From contig NZ_CP014342.1 of NCBI RefSeq assembly GCF_001618685.1, forward strand, positions 1,860,001-1,924,000: DNA of 64,000 bases, written 5' to 3'. The DNA comes from Geobacillus subterraneus. Lineage in GTDB: Bacteria > Bacillota > Bacilli > Bacillales > Anoxybacillaceae. The notes beneath the pieces were generated by a model. That model did no database searches. It saw only the letters and a list, made by a program, of their open reading frames with translations, and was not told where the DNA came from. A program made the translations under genes and the position numbers. Positions 8,140-15,796 of this stretch are shown piece after piece; the first letter of the stretch is position 1, and every line of letters starts with the position of its first letter.

Positions 8140-9348
8140 CTATTGTCCAGGATCTTTCACTTTCTCGATCACTTCAATCACTTTGTTTTCAGCTTGACCG
8201 TTCACTAGGTTCGTTTCGATGATATACATATTTTGAATAATATGATGGGTTTCCTTATCAAACTGAATCGGTCCGCGCGGACTCACAAACTGCACGTTGG
8301 AAATCGCCTCGACCACTTTGTCAGGATCAGAAGCATCACCGCCGACCGTCTCTAATGCCTCCGCAATAATTTTTGCGGCATCGTAACCTTCCAACGCTTC
8401 AATCGTTGGGCGTGCATTGTACTTTTTCTCAAACGCGGCGATAAACGCTTTATTTTCCTTTGTATCTAAATGATAGTCCCAGAAAATGGACGCGATCGTC
8501 CCAACTCCTGCATTTCCTTGCTGTTTCCGGACATCTTCCGACACAAGCCAGCCGGATCCAATTAATTTTTTCTCCTTTTTCAACCCAAACTGTTCGTATT
8601 GCTGAACGAATTTCACTGCGTCACTTCCCGCAAAGAAGGCGTAAACAGCATCTGCATTGGCGTTTTTGATTGTCGTTAAATACGAGGAGTAATCGTTGTT
8701 TCCTAAAGGCGGATACACTTCACCGACTACTTTTCCGCCCGCCGCTGTATACGCTTCTTTAAATGCGGCGGCAACTTCGCGGCCGAAGGCGTAATCGGCT
8801 GCAGCGATATACACTGTCTTTCCGATATGGTCGTATGCCCATTGACCAAGCGAATAGCCGATCTGCCATGAAGAGAAAGACGATCGCCAAATGTAATCGC
8901 TCCGTTTGCTTCTTGTCAAATCATTTCCTCCGGCATGGGAGACAAGAAACGGCATCTTTTTCTTATCCACCTCATCCCGAATCGCGTAGGCAACGGCCGT
9001 GCTCACTGTTCCTGTCAATAAATCCACTTGGTCTTGATCGATCAACTTTCTTGCCTTCCTAAGCCCTACTTGCGGGTCGGCTTCCGTATCTTCCACAATG
9101 AGCTCAATGTCCTTTCCAGCGACTTTCCAACCAATGCTTTCAAAATAGAGCTTCATCCCCATCTCCAAGTTTTTTCCTAAAGACGCGTACACTCCTGATT
9201 TTGGCAAAAGAGCGCCAATTTTGATCGTTCCATCATTCTTGGCCGTTCCCCCTTCGTTCTTCGTTGTCGACTGGATTGCGCTGTTGCCGCAGGCAGATAA
9301 AATCGTTAACAAAACAGCCAACACGATGACATAAACCTTTCTTTTCAT
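8140..9348 (-). CDS. Substrate-binding lipoprotein of the liv importer (LivJ/LivK type)
   Basis: This 402-residue lipoprotein has a signal peptide ending in the lipobox LSAC (about residues 17-20), then a Ser/Thr/Asn linker and a type I periplasmic-binding fold: IKIGALLPKSGVYASLGKNLEMGMKLYFE starts the domain and DLLTGTVSTAVAYAIRDEV lies in the ligand pocket region. On a Gram-positive cell it would be anchored outside the membrane and deliver ligand to LivHM. The family binds branched-chain amino acids but also aromatic acids, amides and urea. Since a gentisate operon follows, an aromatic ligand is possible, though this is inference. AAGGGGGAT precedes the ATG. Confidence 0.87.
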   Translation of the reverse strand: MKRKVYVIVLAVLLTILSACGNSAIQSTTKNEGGTAKNDGTIKIGALLPKSGVYASLGKNLEMGMKLYFESIGWKVAGKDIELIVEDTEADPQVGLRKARKLIDQDQVDLLTGTVSTAVAYAIRDEVDKKKMPFLVSHAGGNDLTRSKRSDYIWRSSFSSWQIGYSLGQWAYDHIGKTVYIAAADYAFGREVAAAFKEAYTAAGGKVVGEVYPPLGNNDYSSYLTTIKNANADAVYAFFAGSDAVKFVQQYEQFGLKKEKKLIGSGWLVSEDVRKQQGNAGVGTIASIFWDYHLDTKENKAFIAAFEKKYNARPTIEALEGYDAAKIIAEALETVGGDASDPDKVVEAISNVQFVSPRGPIQFDKETHHIIQNMYIIETNLVNGQAENKVIEVIEKVKDPGQ

Positions 9349-9380
9349 TGAAAATCCCCCTTTATCATGTTCTTGACTTT

Positions 9381-9394
9381 CTAAAGCGCTTTCA
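9381..9394 (-). promoter_or_regulatory. Possible CcpA catabolite-responsive element
   Basis: Minus-strand TGAAAGCGCTTTAG matches the cre consensus TGWNANCGNTNWCA except at its last two bases. It lies 33-46 bases before the start of the binding-protein gene, so CcpA bound there could block the liv operon when sugars are plentiful. The match is imperfect and no clear promoter was located nearby. Confidence 0.35.
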
Positions 9395-9399
9395 TTTTT

Positions 9400-9795
9400 T
9401 TAAATTAAATTCATCTTTCTGTCCTTCACCTCCTATTTTCACTATTTTAAATATCCTAACTTTTATAATATATAATAACTTTAGAAAATTAAATATATTA
9501 TTTCTGCTTTAGTTAAAAAAACATATAGGCAAAATCACCTAAATAATGCTGATTTATATGTAAGAATGCGTATTTTCCCGAAAATACACATTTTGTTTTT
9601 TATCACTTCGTATTCTTTTCGTAATACTTATATTTTCTATATCGTTCAATTAATAAGGAGTAAGGTGGCAGGAGAAAGCTTCGCATGGCCAACATCGCCA
9701 GCAGCCATCGCTCCATTGGTGGACAACCGGTCACTATAGAGCTCTCGAACGTCCGTCCATGCCCATACCGCCGGGATCTCTCGCGGCCATAAAAG
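9400..9795. other. AT-rich spacer and possible decayed sequence between liv and gentisate operons
   Basis: Bases 9400-9650 are AT-rich and carry several TATA-like hexamers, but no pair of boxes I can defend. On the minus strand AGGAGGTGA at about 9440 is followed by a four-codon frame (MNLI), and a second four-codon frame (MKAL) overlaps the cre-like site. Bases 9650-9790 are GC-rich again and look like leftover coding sequence, but the overlapping frames there show no family resemblance. No gene is called. Confidence 0.3.
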
Positions 9796-9836
9796 AAGCC
9801 CAAGAGAGTTTCCGTAACGGATCTCTTGGGCTTTTC
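9796..9836 (-). terminator. Terminator at the end of the gentisate operon
   Basis: AAGCCCAAGAGA (9796-9807) and TCTCTTGGGCTT (9822-9833) are perfect 12-base complements with a 14-base loop. Read on the minus strand it is followed by CTTTTAT, directly behind the stop of the operon's last gene. The other strand also ends in TTTTCC, so it may work both ways. Confidence 0.8.
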
Positions 9837-9843
9837 CTATCAT

Positions 9844-10434
9844 CTAAATAACAACAAACTGGCCGTTAACAACCCCTAACGGCCAATGGCCGCGTTCTAG
9901 CACAGCAATGAGAAAGTAAAACGGATTGGTCTCCCATCCTTCAAGATCGGACAACAGTTCCCAAGCACAAGCCATTCCACCGATGTACATCATATAGCCG
10001 ACCGCGGTAGTCACAACGTTGTCCCCATATGGACGTAACACCGCAAATAACTGGTCAAAACTGTGTTGAAAAATCACAGGCGGCACCTCATCGGCCAGTG
10101 CCAAAAGCGCTTCCAATCTTCCTGCCCGTTCAGCCTGGTGCTTGAATTGATCAGGAACATGCCGCAGCGCCTGCCAAATGCCATCCTCTTCGAGACGAAT
10201 CGCCTCGATTGCTGATCGCAATTCTTGTTCAGCCAGCCACTTCACCTCGACGTGACGGACGCCGAAAAAATCGGCAAATTGGCGGAGCGGATGTTCAACC
10301 TGTTCATTTCCCTGCCGGCCAAGCGAAGAAAGCCAATCGATATTTACGAAGCGGTCGAACAGACGACGGACTGCCGCGTTTTCCGTCCCCGCCGCCCCTG
10401 TATGGTTGATTCCCTTTTCAGAAACTGTGCTCAT
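9844..10434 (-). CDS. Conserved-looking protein of unknown function, last gene of the gentisate operon
   Basis: I do not recognise this 196-residue soluble protein. It is largely helical by composition, has no signal peptide and no metal or nucleotide motif. The C-terminal third (VVTTAVGYMMYIGGMACAWELLSDLEGWETNPFYFL) is fairly hydrophobic but broken by charged residues. It starts at ATG 10434 behind a strong AAGGAGG, 55 bases after the gentisate dioxygenase stop, and precedes the operon terminator, so it is very probably co-expressed with the ring-cleavage genes. A role in the pathway or in sensing its intermediates is possible but not shown. Confidence 0.7.
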   Translation of the reverse strand: MSTVSEKGINHTGAAGTENAAVRRLFDRFVNIDWLSSLGRQGNEQVEHPLRQFADFFGVRHVEVKWLAEQELRSAIEAIRLEEDGIWQALRHVPDQFKHQAERAGRLEALLALADEVPPVIFQHSFDQLFAVLRPYGDNVVTTAVGYMMYIGGMACAWELLSDLEGWETNPFYFLIAVLERGHWPLGVVNGQFVVI

Positions 10435-10489
10435 CGTCTCCCTCCTTATTTATAATCCCCTGCAGCTGCCGATCACAGGGGAACGGCTT

Positions 10490-11614
10490 TTAACTGCTTA
10501 CCGCCTCGGCCTCAAACTCCCCGACGATCGATTGATATCCGTTGTTATTCGGGTACGCTTCTTCACGCTGCAATCCGAGCTTTTCCATAATCGGCAAATC
10601 GTTGGCGCAGAAGAGAAGCGCATCCTCATTGGACGTGTTCACATGTTCGTGCCACGCCCAGTTCGGAATGACGAAATAATCGCCTTTTGTCCAGTTGAAC
10701 CGAACACCGTTAATGACTGTATATCCTTCTCCTTTGAACACGTGATAAATCGCTGAATACGTGTGGCGGTGCGCTTTTGAGTGATAGCCAACCGGCAATT
10801 TTTGCATCCAAGCGGCGATGTTCGGGTTGGCCGTATGGCCGTTCGATGGATTAATGTACTCGACCGCAATGCCATCATACGGATCCGGTTCCAAATCGCT
10901 TAACCCTGTCAACGCCGCTTCGGTCTGTTTCCACTTGTACAACCCAAGCGGTGCGACTTGCGGCTTCCGGTCACCGATCGGCCGAACCATGCCGCCGCGA
11001 TACTTGCGCGCCGAGTAATCATCCGGAAGCGACGGCGGCTCAATGCCATCCGGGTACGGTTCAAAGAACGTGCCGCCTGTCGAATAAATAAACGGGATAT
11101 CTAAACAATCCATCCAGAACATCGGCTCTTCTCCCGGATGGCTATGGCCATGCCATAATCCGCCTGGGGTGATGAGAAAATCACCTTCTTCCATAAACAG
11201 CCGTTCGCCCTGGACGATCGAATACGCCCCTTTTCCGTCTGTGATAAACCGCATGGCGCTTTGTGTATGGCGGTGCGATGGCGCCGTTTCCCCAGGCAAA
11301 ATGAGCTGAACAGCCGCATATAGCGTGTTGGTCGTCGACGCCCATCCCCATGGCTGCCGCTGTTTGAGCCCGGGATTTTGCAAGTAAATGGCCCGCCGCT
11401 CGCCGCCGCGCTCCGGTGTGAAAATTTGCGTCGCCTCTAAAAGAAGCTTGCGGAGCGTTTCCCCTTTCCATAAGTACGGCACCGCTTCCGGCTTCGGCTC
11501 TTTATGCATTAAATCTGGAATCGCTTCCCATAGCGGCCCTAAATGGTACTGTTCAATTTTTTTCGTAAACTCTTTTACTTCTTTGCTTTGGAAAAACGGA
11601 TTGGCTTCTGCCAT
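10490..11614 (-). CDS. Gentisate 1,2-dioxygenase
   Basis: This 374-residue bicupin enzyme uses Fe(II) and O2 to open 2,5-dihydroxybenzoate between C1 and C2, giving maleylpyruvate. The N-terminal cupin has SHRHTQSAMRFI, with His114 and His116, and LWHGHSH with His155: the expected iron ligands. The second cupin (about 275-325, HSKAHRHTYSAIYHVFKGEGYT and WHEH) keeps similar His residues. Length matches the gentisate dioxygenase family, and 1-hydroxy-2-naphthoate dioxygenase is the main alternative. It follows a DinB-fold gene by 13 bases, with GGGGGGAG before the ATG. Confidence 0.92.
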   Translation of the reverse strand: MAEANPFFQSKEVKEFTKKIEQYHLGPLWEAIPDLMHKEPKPEAVPYLWKGETLRKLLLEATQIFTPERGGERRAIYLQNPGLKQRQPWGWASTTNTLYAAVQLILPGETAPSHRHTQSAMRFITDGKGAYSIVQGERLFMEEGDFLITPGGLWHGHSHPGEEPMFWMDCLDIPFIYSTGGTFFEPYPDGIEPPSLPDDYSARKYRGGMVRPIGDRKPQVAPLGLYKWKQTEAALTGLSDLEPDPYDGIAVEYINPSNGHTANPNIAAWMQKLPVGYHSKAHRHTYSAIYHVFKGEGYTVINGVRFNWTKGDYFVIPNWAWHEHVNTSNEDALLFCANDLPIMEKLGLQREEAYPNNNGYQSIVGEFEAEAVSS

Positions 11615-11627
11615 GGTTTCTCCCCCC

Positions 11628-12116
11628 TTAGGCAGTCTCGTATTTTTTCATGTTCCGTTCGATTTGCTTTAAGTGGCCGGCCAAATGATCGGTAAGAAAA
11701 TGTTCAATTAAAAACGTCATCGGCTTCACGCCAAATTTCGGATTGCGGTGTGGCGCTTCCAACGCCAACTGTTCGTCATTTAGCGCCGCCAGTTGTTGAT
11801 CGGCTGATTCCGCCGCCTCTTGAATCCCGTGAATCACCTCATCGACATGGCGGGCGTCCGCTTGGCGAACCGCCGCCAGCCTCGCTTCATCATTGAGCCC
11901 CCGCCCCCATTCGCCGCCACCGGCTTGAATGACACGAACAAGTTCCCTTGTCCAGTAGCCGATCACTTCTTCAATGTGACAAAGAATTTCCATGATCGAC
12001 CATTCGTCGGCAGACGGTTTCCAGCGGATCTCTTCTTCTGTCAACGTGCTAACTTTTTGGATAATCTTCTCTACCGACTCTTTGATTTCTTGGCGGTATT
12101 GCTCGATCAACGGCAT
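11628..12116 (-). CDS. DinB-fold thiol transferase, candidate maleylpyruvate isomerase
   Basis: The 162-residue protein is a four-helix DinB/YfiT-type protein. The three metal-binding histidines of the fold are present: one in helix 2 (IMEILCHIEEVIGYW, ~46) and two in the last helix (LTDHLAGHLKQIERN, ~146 and ~150). In actinobacteria a DinB-fold enzyme isomerises maleylpyruvate to fumarylpyruvate with mycothiol. Bacilli make bacillithiol instead, and DinB-fold proteins act as their thiol-S-transferases. Sitting between gentisate dioxygenase and the FAH-family hydrolase, it is the obvious candidate for the missing isomerase. It overlaps the hydrolase gene by 10 bases. The exact cofactor is inference. 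Confidence 0.75.
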   Translation of the reverse strand: MPLIEQYRQEIKESVEKIIQKVSTLTEEEIRWKPSADEWSIMEILCHIEEVIGYWTRELVRVIQAGGGEWGRGLNDEARLAAVRQADARHVDEVIHGIQEAAESADQQLAALNDEQLALEAPHRNPKFGVKPMTFLIEHFLTDHLAGHLKQIERNMKKYETA

Positions 12117-13057
12117 GACGGTTCCACCTCCACCGGACTCGGTACAGCGGCGACCCGGTTCTCGAGTGCGCCAATGTTCTCCACTTCAATGCGTACGATA
12201 TCCCCGTGCTGCAAAAAGACTTGCGGATTGCGGGCAACGCCGACACCGCCCGGCGTTCCAGTGCAAATGACATCGCCCGGTTCAAGCGTCATAATATGAG
12301 ACAAAAATTCTACAAGATAATGAACATTAAACACCAAGTTTTTCGTATTCGACCGTTGGCGCTCTTCCCCATTAACGGTCAATGAAATCTCCAAGGAATG
12401 CGGATTGGGAATTTCGTCTTTTGTCACAAGCCACGGTCCCATCGGCGCGCTCCCATCAAGCGTTTTTCCTTGCAGCCATTGGATCGTCCGCCGTTGCAAG
12501 TCCCGTGCTGTCACATCATTGACAATCGTATACCCAGCCACATACTTGAGCGCATCCGCCTGCTTTACATTCCGCGCCCGTTTGCCGATGACGAACGCAA
12601 ATTCCGCTTCGTAATCGAGCTGACTCGTGATCGGCGGCAACGGGATGTCATCTTCCGGACCGATGATCGTATTGCTAAACTTGGCAAAAATGACAGGGTA
12701 TTCAGGCAGTTCTCGTTTCATTTCGAGAATATGCTCACGGTAATTATGGCCGACGCAAATGATTTTGTTTGGCTTTAACACCGGTGCTTCCATTTTGACA
12801 TGGGCGCGGTCGATCGTAAGCCCATGTGCCAAGGCGAATTCAACCGCTTTTTGCGCCTCTTCCAAACTTTTCTCTCCGCCTTCAAGCAGCCCGATGGTAT
12901 CGGCTGGAACAAGCGCGGCGGCAAGCTGCTCGGCGCGCGGATGCCCGTTGGCTTTTAGCCGGGCCACATACGCTTGATGGAGATCGATGACTTTGTCTTC
13001 AACGATACACCCAGCGCGCACCGCATCACCCAATCGGTAGTTGATGATTTTCATCAT
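12107..13057 (-). CDS. Fumarylacetoacetate hydrolase-family protein, probable fumarylpyruvate hydrolase
   Basis: This 316-residue FAH-fold hydrolase has ICVGHNYREHILEM, the metal-binding stretch LDYEAEFAFVIGKRARN with paired acidic residues, TIVNDVTARDLQRR, and GDVICTGTPGGVGVARNP. In a gentisate pathway it would cleave fumarylpyruvate to fumarate and pyruvate, or maleylpyruvate directly to maleate and pyruvate. The start overlaps the thioesterase stop by four bases with GAGGAGGG just upstream. FAH proteins also act in homogentisate and homoprotocatechuate routes; the adjacent dioxygenase decides for gentisate. Confidence 0.87.
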   Translation of the reverse strand: MMKIINYRLGDAVRAGCIVEDKVIDLHQAYVARLKANGHPRAEQLAAALVPADTIGLLEGGEKSLEEAQKAVEFALAHGLTIDRAHVKMEAPVLKPNKIICVGHNYREHILEMKRELPEYPVIFAKFSNTIIGPEDDIPLPPITSQLDYEAEFAFVIGKRARNVKQADALKYVAGYTIVNDVTARDLQRRTIQWLQGKTLDGSAPMGPWLVTKDEIPNPHSLEISLTVNGEERQRSNTKNLVFNVHYLVEFLSHIMTLEPGDVICTGTPGGVGVARNPQVFLQHGDIVRIEVENIGALENRVAAVPSPVEVEPSCR

Positions 13058-13482
13058 TGTCCCTCCTCACGTGTGGTCATGGCCGCTGTCTGCCTCATAT
13101 TCTCACGAAGCTCCGCCGGGATGGGAGCGGCTTTCGGCCTGTCGCCAGCGAATGTCGTCCACACCCGCACCTCATACCCGTCAGCCACGAGCTGGTCCCC
13201 GCGGAAAAACTGATGCTGGATGCGGAACGATTTTTCTCGCAGGTCATCAATAGACGACTTCACACAAACGTGATCTTCAAAAAAGAGCGGGGCATGAAAC
13301 TGGCATTTCGCTTCCACAATTGGCATGCCGATTCGCTCTTCTTGAAACCATTTCCATGTCGAATGCCCAAGGCTGGCAAAAAAGTGGTGGGACGCTTCAT
13401 CCATCCACTTATAAAAATTCGGGTAAAAGACGATGCCTGCCGCGTCAGTATCCCCCCATCGCACTTGAAAAGCGTACTCCAT
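13054..13482 (-). CDS. 4-hydroxybenzoyl-CoA thioesterase-family enzyme
   Basis: The 142-residue hotdog-fold protein carries WGDTDAAGIVFYPNFYKWMDEA, whose second Asp (Asp13) matches the catalytic Asp17 of Pseudomonas 4-hydroxybenzoyl-CoA thioesterase. A thioesterase inside a gentisate operon points to ring hydroxylation at the CoA-thioester stage, with this enzyme releasing gentisate from gentisyl-CoA. That reading agrees with the CoA-ligase remnant at the head of the operon. YbgC-type housekeeping thioesterase is the alternative. It follows the monooxygenase by 15 bases. Confidence 0.82.
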   Translation of the reverse strand: MEYAFQVRWGDTDAAGIVFYPNFYKWMDEASHHFFASLGHSTWKWFQEERIGMPIVEAKCQFHAPLFFEDHVCVKSSIDDLREKSFRIQHQFFRGDQLVADGYEVRVWTTFAGDRPKAAPIPAELRENMRQTAAMTTREEGQ

Positions 13483-13497
13483 CGCGTTTCCTCCTGA

Positions 13498-14724
13498 TCA
13501 ATATTTCGTTGACAACTGCGGCGGTCCCGATTTCGGTCCATATGGCCCTTCATCAAGCCATTTGCCGAGACGCGGCAAAATCGGAGCAAGCGAAGCTGCT
13601 ACTTCACGCTTCAGATGAATGGCCGGATCGGTGCCTTGAATATGCTCTAAGGCGATGCCTGCGCAATCGCGATTGTATCTTGCCGCGATCAGCCGCTCGT
13701 TGGCAGCTGCCGCAATGGCCGCTTTCGCGTCTTCGCGGTTTTCCGCGTCAAGCGCCGCTCGAATCGCTTTCGCCGCCATGATCGCATCCGGTACGCCGGA
13801 GTTCATGCCGCGCGCGCCAAACGGGGCAAACAAGTGCGCAGCCTCGCCAGCTAACAGCACACGATGATGGCGGTCGGTGAGCGATTTAGCAACCACCTGG
13901 AAAAAGCGGTACGTCGACACCCATGTGATGCGGTCCGCGTATTTGTCCGGCATCACTTTCGGCAGCCATTGTTTCACGCCCTCCACACTGCCGAACTGTT
14001 CCGGATCATCCCCATCCAACAGCTGCAAGTCAATGCGCCATCCGCCGGCAAACGGCACAAAGAGAACGTTGCGCCCATCCACAGCCGGGTGTTGATAATG
14101 AAACACCCGCTCGAGCGGCAGCGGATCCGCTTCATCTTCTTTCACATCGACGACAACAAAATAGTCTTTCGTCCGCGGCCCTTCCATTTCAATGCTGACC
14201 GATTGGCGGACAGTCGAGCGTGCCCCGTCAGCAGCAATGAGATAATCGCACGACCACCGTTCGCCCGATGCGGTGATGACAGTGACCCCTTCCTCATCGG
14301 TCTGGACATCGAGAACCGGCGTCTCCCAGACGAATTCGACCCCTGCCTCAAGGCAGGCGTTATACAAAAATTTTTCCGCTTCCACCTGCGGCAAACTCGT
14401 AAACGGCGGAAGCGCGTTCGGATCAGGAGACGGATACCGCTTTACATACACTTCCTTGCCGCGGAATAATGTGCGCTTGATCGGCCACACGACGCCATGT
14501 TCGGCAAATGTTTTTCCTAACCCTGTATAAATATCCTCTAAATGCTGGAGCGTCGCCTTATGGAAATAAATCGCCCGGCTTCCTGGCCGGAGACGGTCTT
14601 TTGGTTCTGCCTCGATCACCGTCGCTGGCAGTCCGAAATGACGCAATGCCAAGGCCGCAGTTAATCCGATGGGTCCTGCCCCGACGACGAGAACAGGGCG
14701 CTGTTGAACGTTAGCTTGACTCAT
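13498..14724 (-). CDS. FAD-dependent aromatic monooxygenase
   Basis: This is a 408-residue class A flavoprotein monooxygenase. VLVVGAGPIGLTAALALR (GAGPIG at 15-20) binds the ADP of FAD, DYLIAADGARSTVR is the DG motif, and RVLLAGEAAHLFAPFGARGMNSG is the second FAD motif (here GEAAH rather than the common GDAAH). It would hydroxylate an aromatic acid or its CoA ester to the gentisate level using NAD(P)H and O2; salicylyl-CoA 5-hydroxylase and 4-hydroxybenzoyl-CoA 1-hydroxylase are precedents, and 3-hydroxybenzoate 6-hydroxylase is a free-acid alternative. ATG 14724 is preceded by GGGAG at 9 bases, unlike ATG 14748. Confidence 0.87.
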   Translation of the reverse strand: MSQANVQQRPVLVVGAGPIGLTAALALRHFGLPATVIEAEPKDRLRPGSRAIYFHKATLQHLEDIYTGLGKTFAEHGVVWPIKRTLFRGKEVYVKRYPSPDPNALPPFTSLPQVEAEKFLYNACLEAGVEFVWETPVLDVQTDEEGVTVITASGERWSCDYLIAADGARSTVRQSVSIEMEGPRTKDYFVVVDVKEDEADPLPLERVFHYQHPAVDGRNVLFVPFAGGWRIDLQLLDGDDPEQFGSVEGVKQWLPKVMPDKYADRITWVSTYRFFQVVAKSLTDRHHRVLLAGEAAHLFAPFGARGMNSGVPDAIMAAKAIRAALDAENREDAKAAIAAAANERLIAARYNRDCAGIALEHIQGTDPAIHLKREVAASLAPILPRLGKWLDEGPYGPKSGPPQLSTKY

Positions 14725-14768
14725 CGTCTCTTCTCCCTTCTTTTCCATGACTTTTGTTTCTCTATTGA

Positions 14769-15057
14769 TTAACCCACTTGTTGTCGATGATTGCGCTCGT
14801 CGATAACCCGCTTTGCCTTCATCGAAAAACGGGGTAATGATCCCGGCGCAACCCGTTCGACATCGATGCGGATGCCGATCCGTTCTCTGAGACGGTCGGC
14901 TAAACGCCGTTCGACATCCGCTTCCGACTCGATTTGCACTTTTACTTGATTCATTTCCTGCTCTGTGTAATAGACAATGCGAAACTCTTTAATTTCTATA
15001 AATTCTCTGACAATCGTTTCAATCGATGATGGGAAAATATTTAGACGATAAACAAGG
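14769..15057 (-). pseudogene. PaaK-type aryl-CoA ligase, C-terminal remnant
   Basis: The frame reads (from ~15057) NIFPSSIETIVREFIEIKEF, then VKVQIESEADVERRLADRLRERIGIRIDVERVAPGSLPRFSMKAKRVIDERN and stop. This is the C-terminal AMP-binding subdomain of phenylacetate-CoA ligase-family enzymes: the GVNIFPSSIE entry and the PGSLPRFEMKAKRVID end are characteristic. About 95 residues of ~430 remain. The N-terminal adenylation core is gone, and the break sits at a small inverted repeat 3' of the disrupted MFS gene. It lies 44 bases before the monooxygenase gene, so it was the operon's substrate-activating ligase. Confidence 0.82.
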
Positions 15058-15058
15058 G

Positions 15059-15098
15059 GAGGCTGCCCCCATTGTGATGAACCTTTTTTGGCAGCCTC
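15059..15098 (-). terminator. Inverted repeat behind the MFS pseudogene (weak terminator or IS end)
   Basis: GAGGCTGCC (15059-15067) pairs with GGCAGCCTC (15090-15098) across a 22-base loop. On the minus strand a short TTGTTTAT tail follows, so it may end the MFS transcript. The GAGGCTGCC-A-rich start also resembles termini of some Bacillus insertion sequences, and it lies exactly where the ligase gene is broken. Confidence 0.45.
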
Positions 15099-15715
15099 GT
15101 ACTATATGATTTTCCGTCTTTCATACTAACTCTGCCTTTACATTAGCATCGACGGTTGGCTGTTTGCTCTTCAAAATGATGGTCGTGCACATCCCTATGG
15201 CGGCTAAAGCGGCCAGTAAAAGCATTCCGCTTTTAATGGTGACGAGCCCGAAAATCATCGGCCCGACAAATCCCCCTAAGGAGGCAAAGGAATTAACGAG
15301 CGCAATTCCAACTGGAGCAGTAGACTCTGTGAAGAAAAAAGTCATATAAGCCATATAGACGCCGGCAAAACCGTATAAACCAATAGCAGCGAACGACAAT
15401 AAAATGATCATTATCACGGAGCTCGTTGCAAAAGCGCTTGCCCCAAATCCAATTAGAGCAATCAGAAAACTAATGACGATATGAATCCGATGGGAATTCG
15501 TTCTGCTCGCGTTCCAGCCCATAAACAATAAGGAAATCATTCCGACTAACGCGGGAATCATGGTGATCCAGCCGATTTGCAAATTGGATGAGACGTTTTC
15601 TGTTAGGGATTTTACAATAGATGGGAGCCAAAACCCTAGTCCATACATGGCGGTGTAGTTGGCGAAGTAGACAAGCGTCAATTGCCAAACTTTAATATCT
15701 TTTAACATCTCTTTC

Positions 15716-15723
15716 TTTGTTGT
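15716..15723. repeat. Target-site duplication, left copy (TTTGTTGT)
   Basis: Eight bases identical to those directly after the right end of the element at 17337-17344. Eight-base duplications are the rule for IS66-family insertion. Confidence 0.9.
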
Positions 15724-15734
15724 GTAACTATTCA
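15724..15734. repeat. IS66 element left terminal inverted repeat
   Basis: GTAACTATTCA, the exact inverse of 17326-17336; homology beyond 11 bases is imperfect. Confidence 0.85.
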
Positions 15735-15796
15735 CCCCAGTGCTAGTGTATAAAAAAGCCCAGCACAAATAGGGCATTTCGGTCATAGAAAATGCC

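Noticed and set aside
9603-9843. Two overlapping 65-66-codon minus-strand frames before the gentisate operon end
   Set aside because: No ribosome site, no conserved motif, and they run through the operon terminator hairpin.
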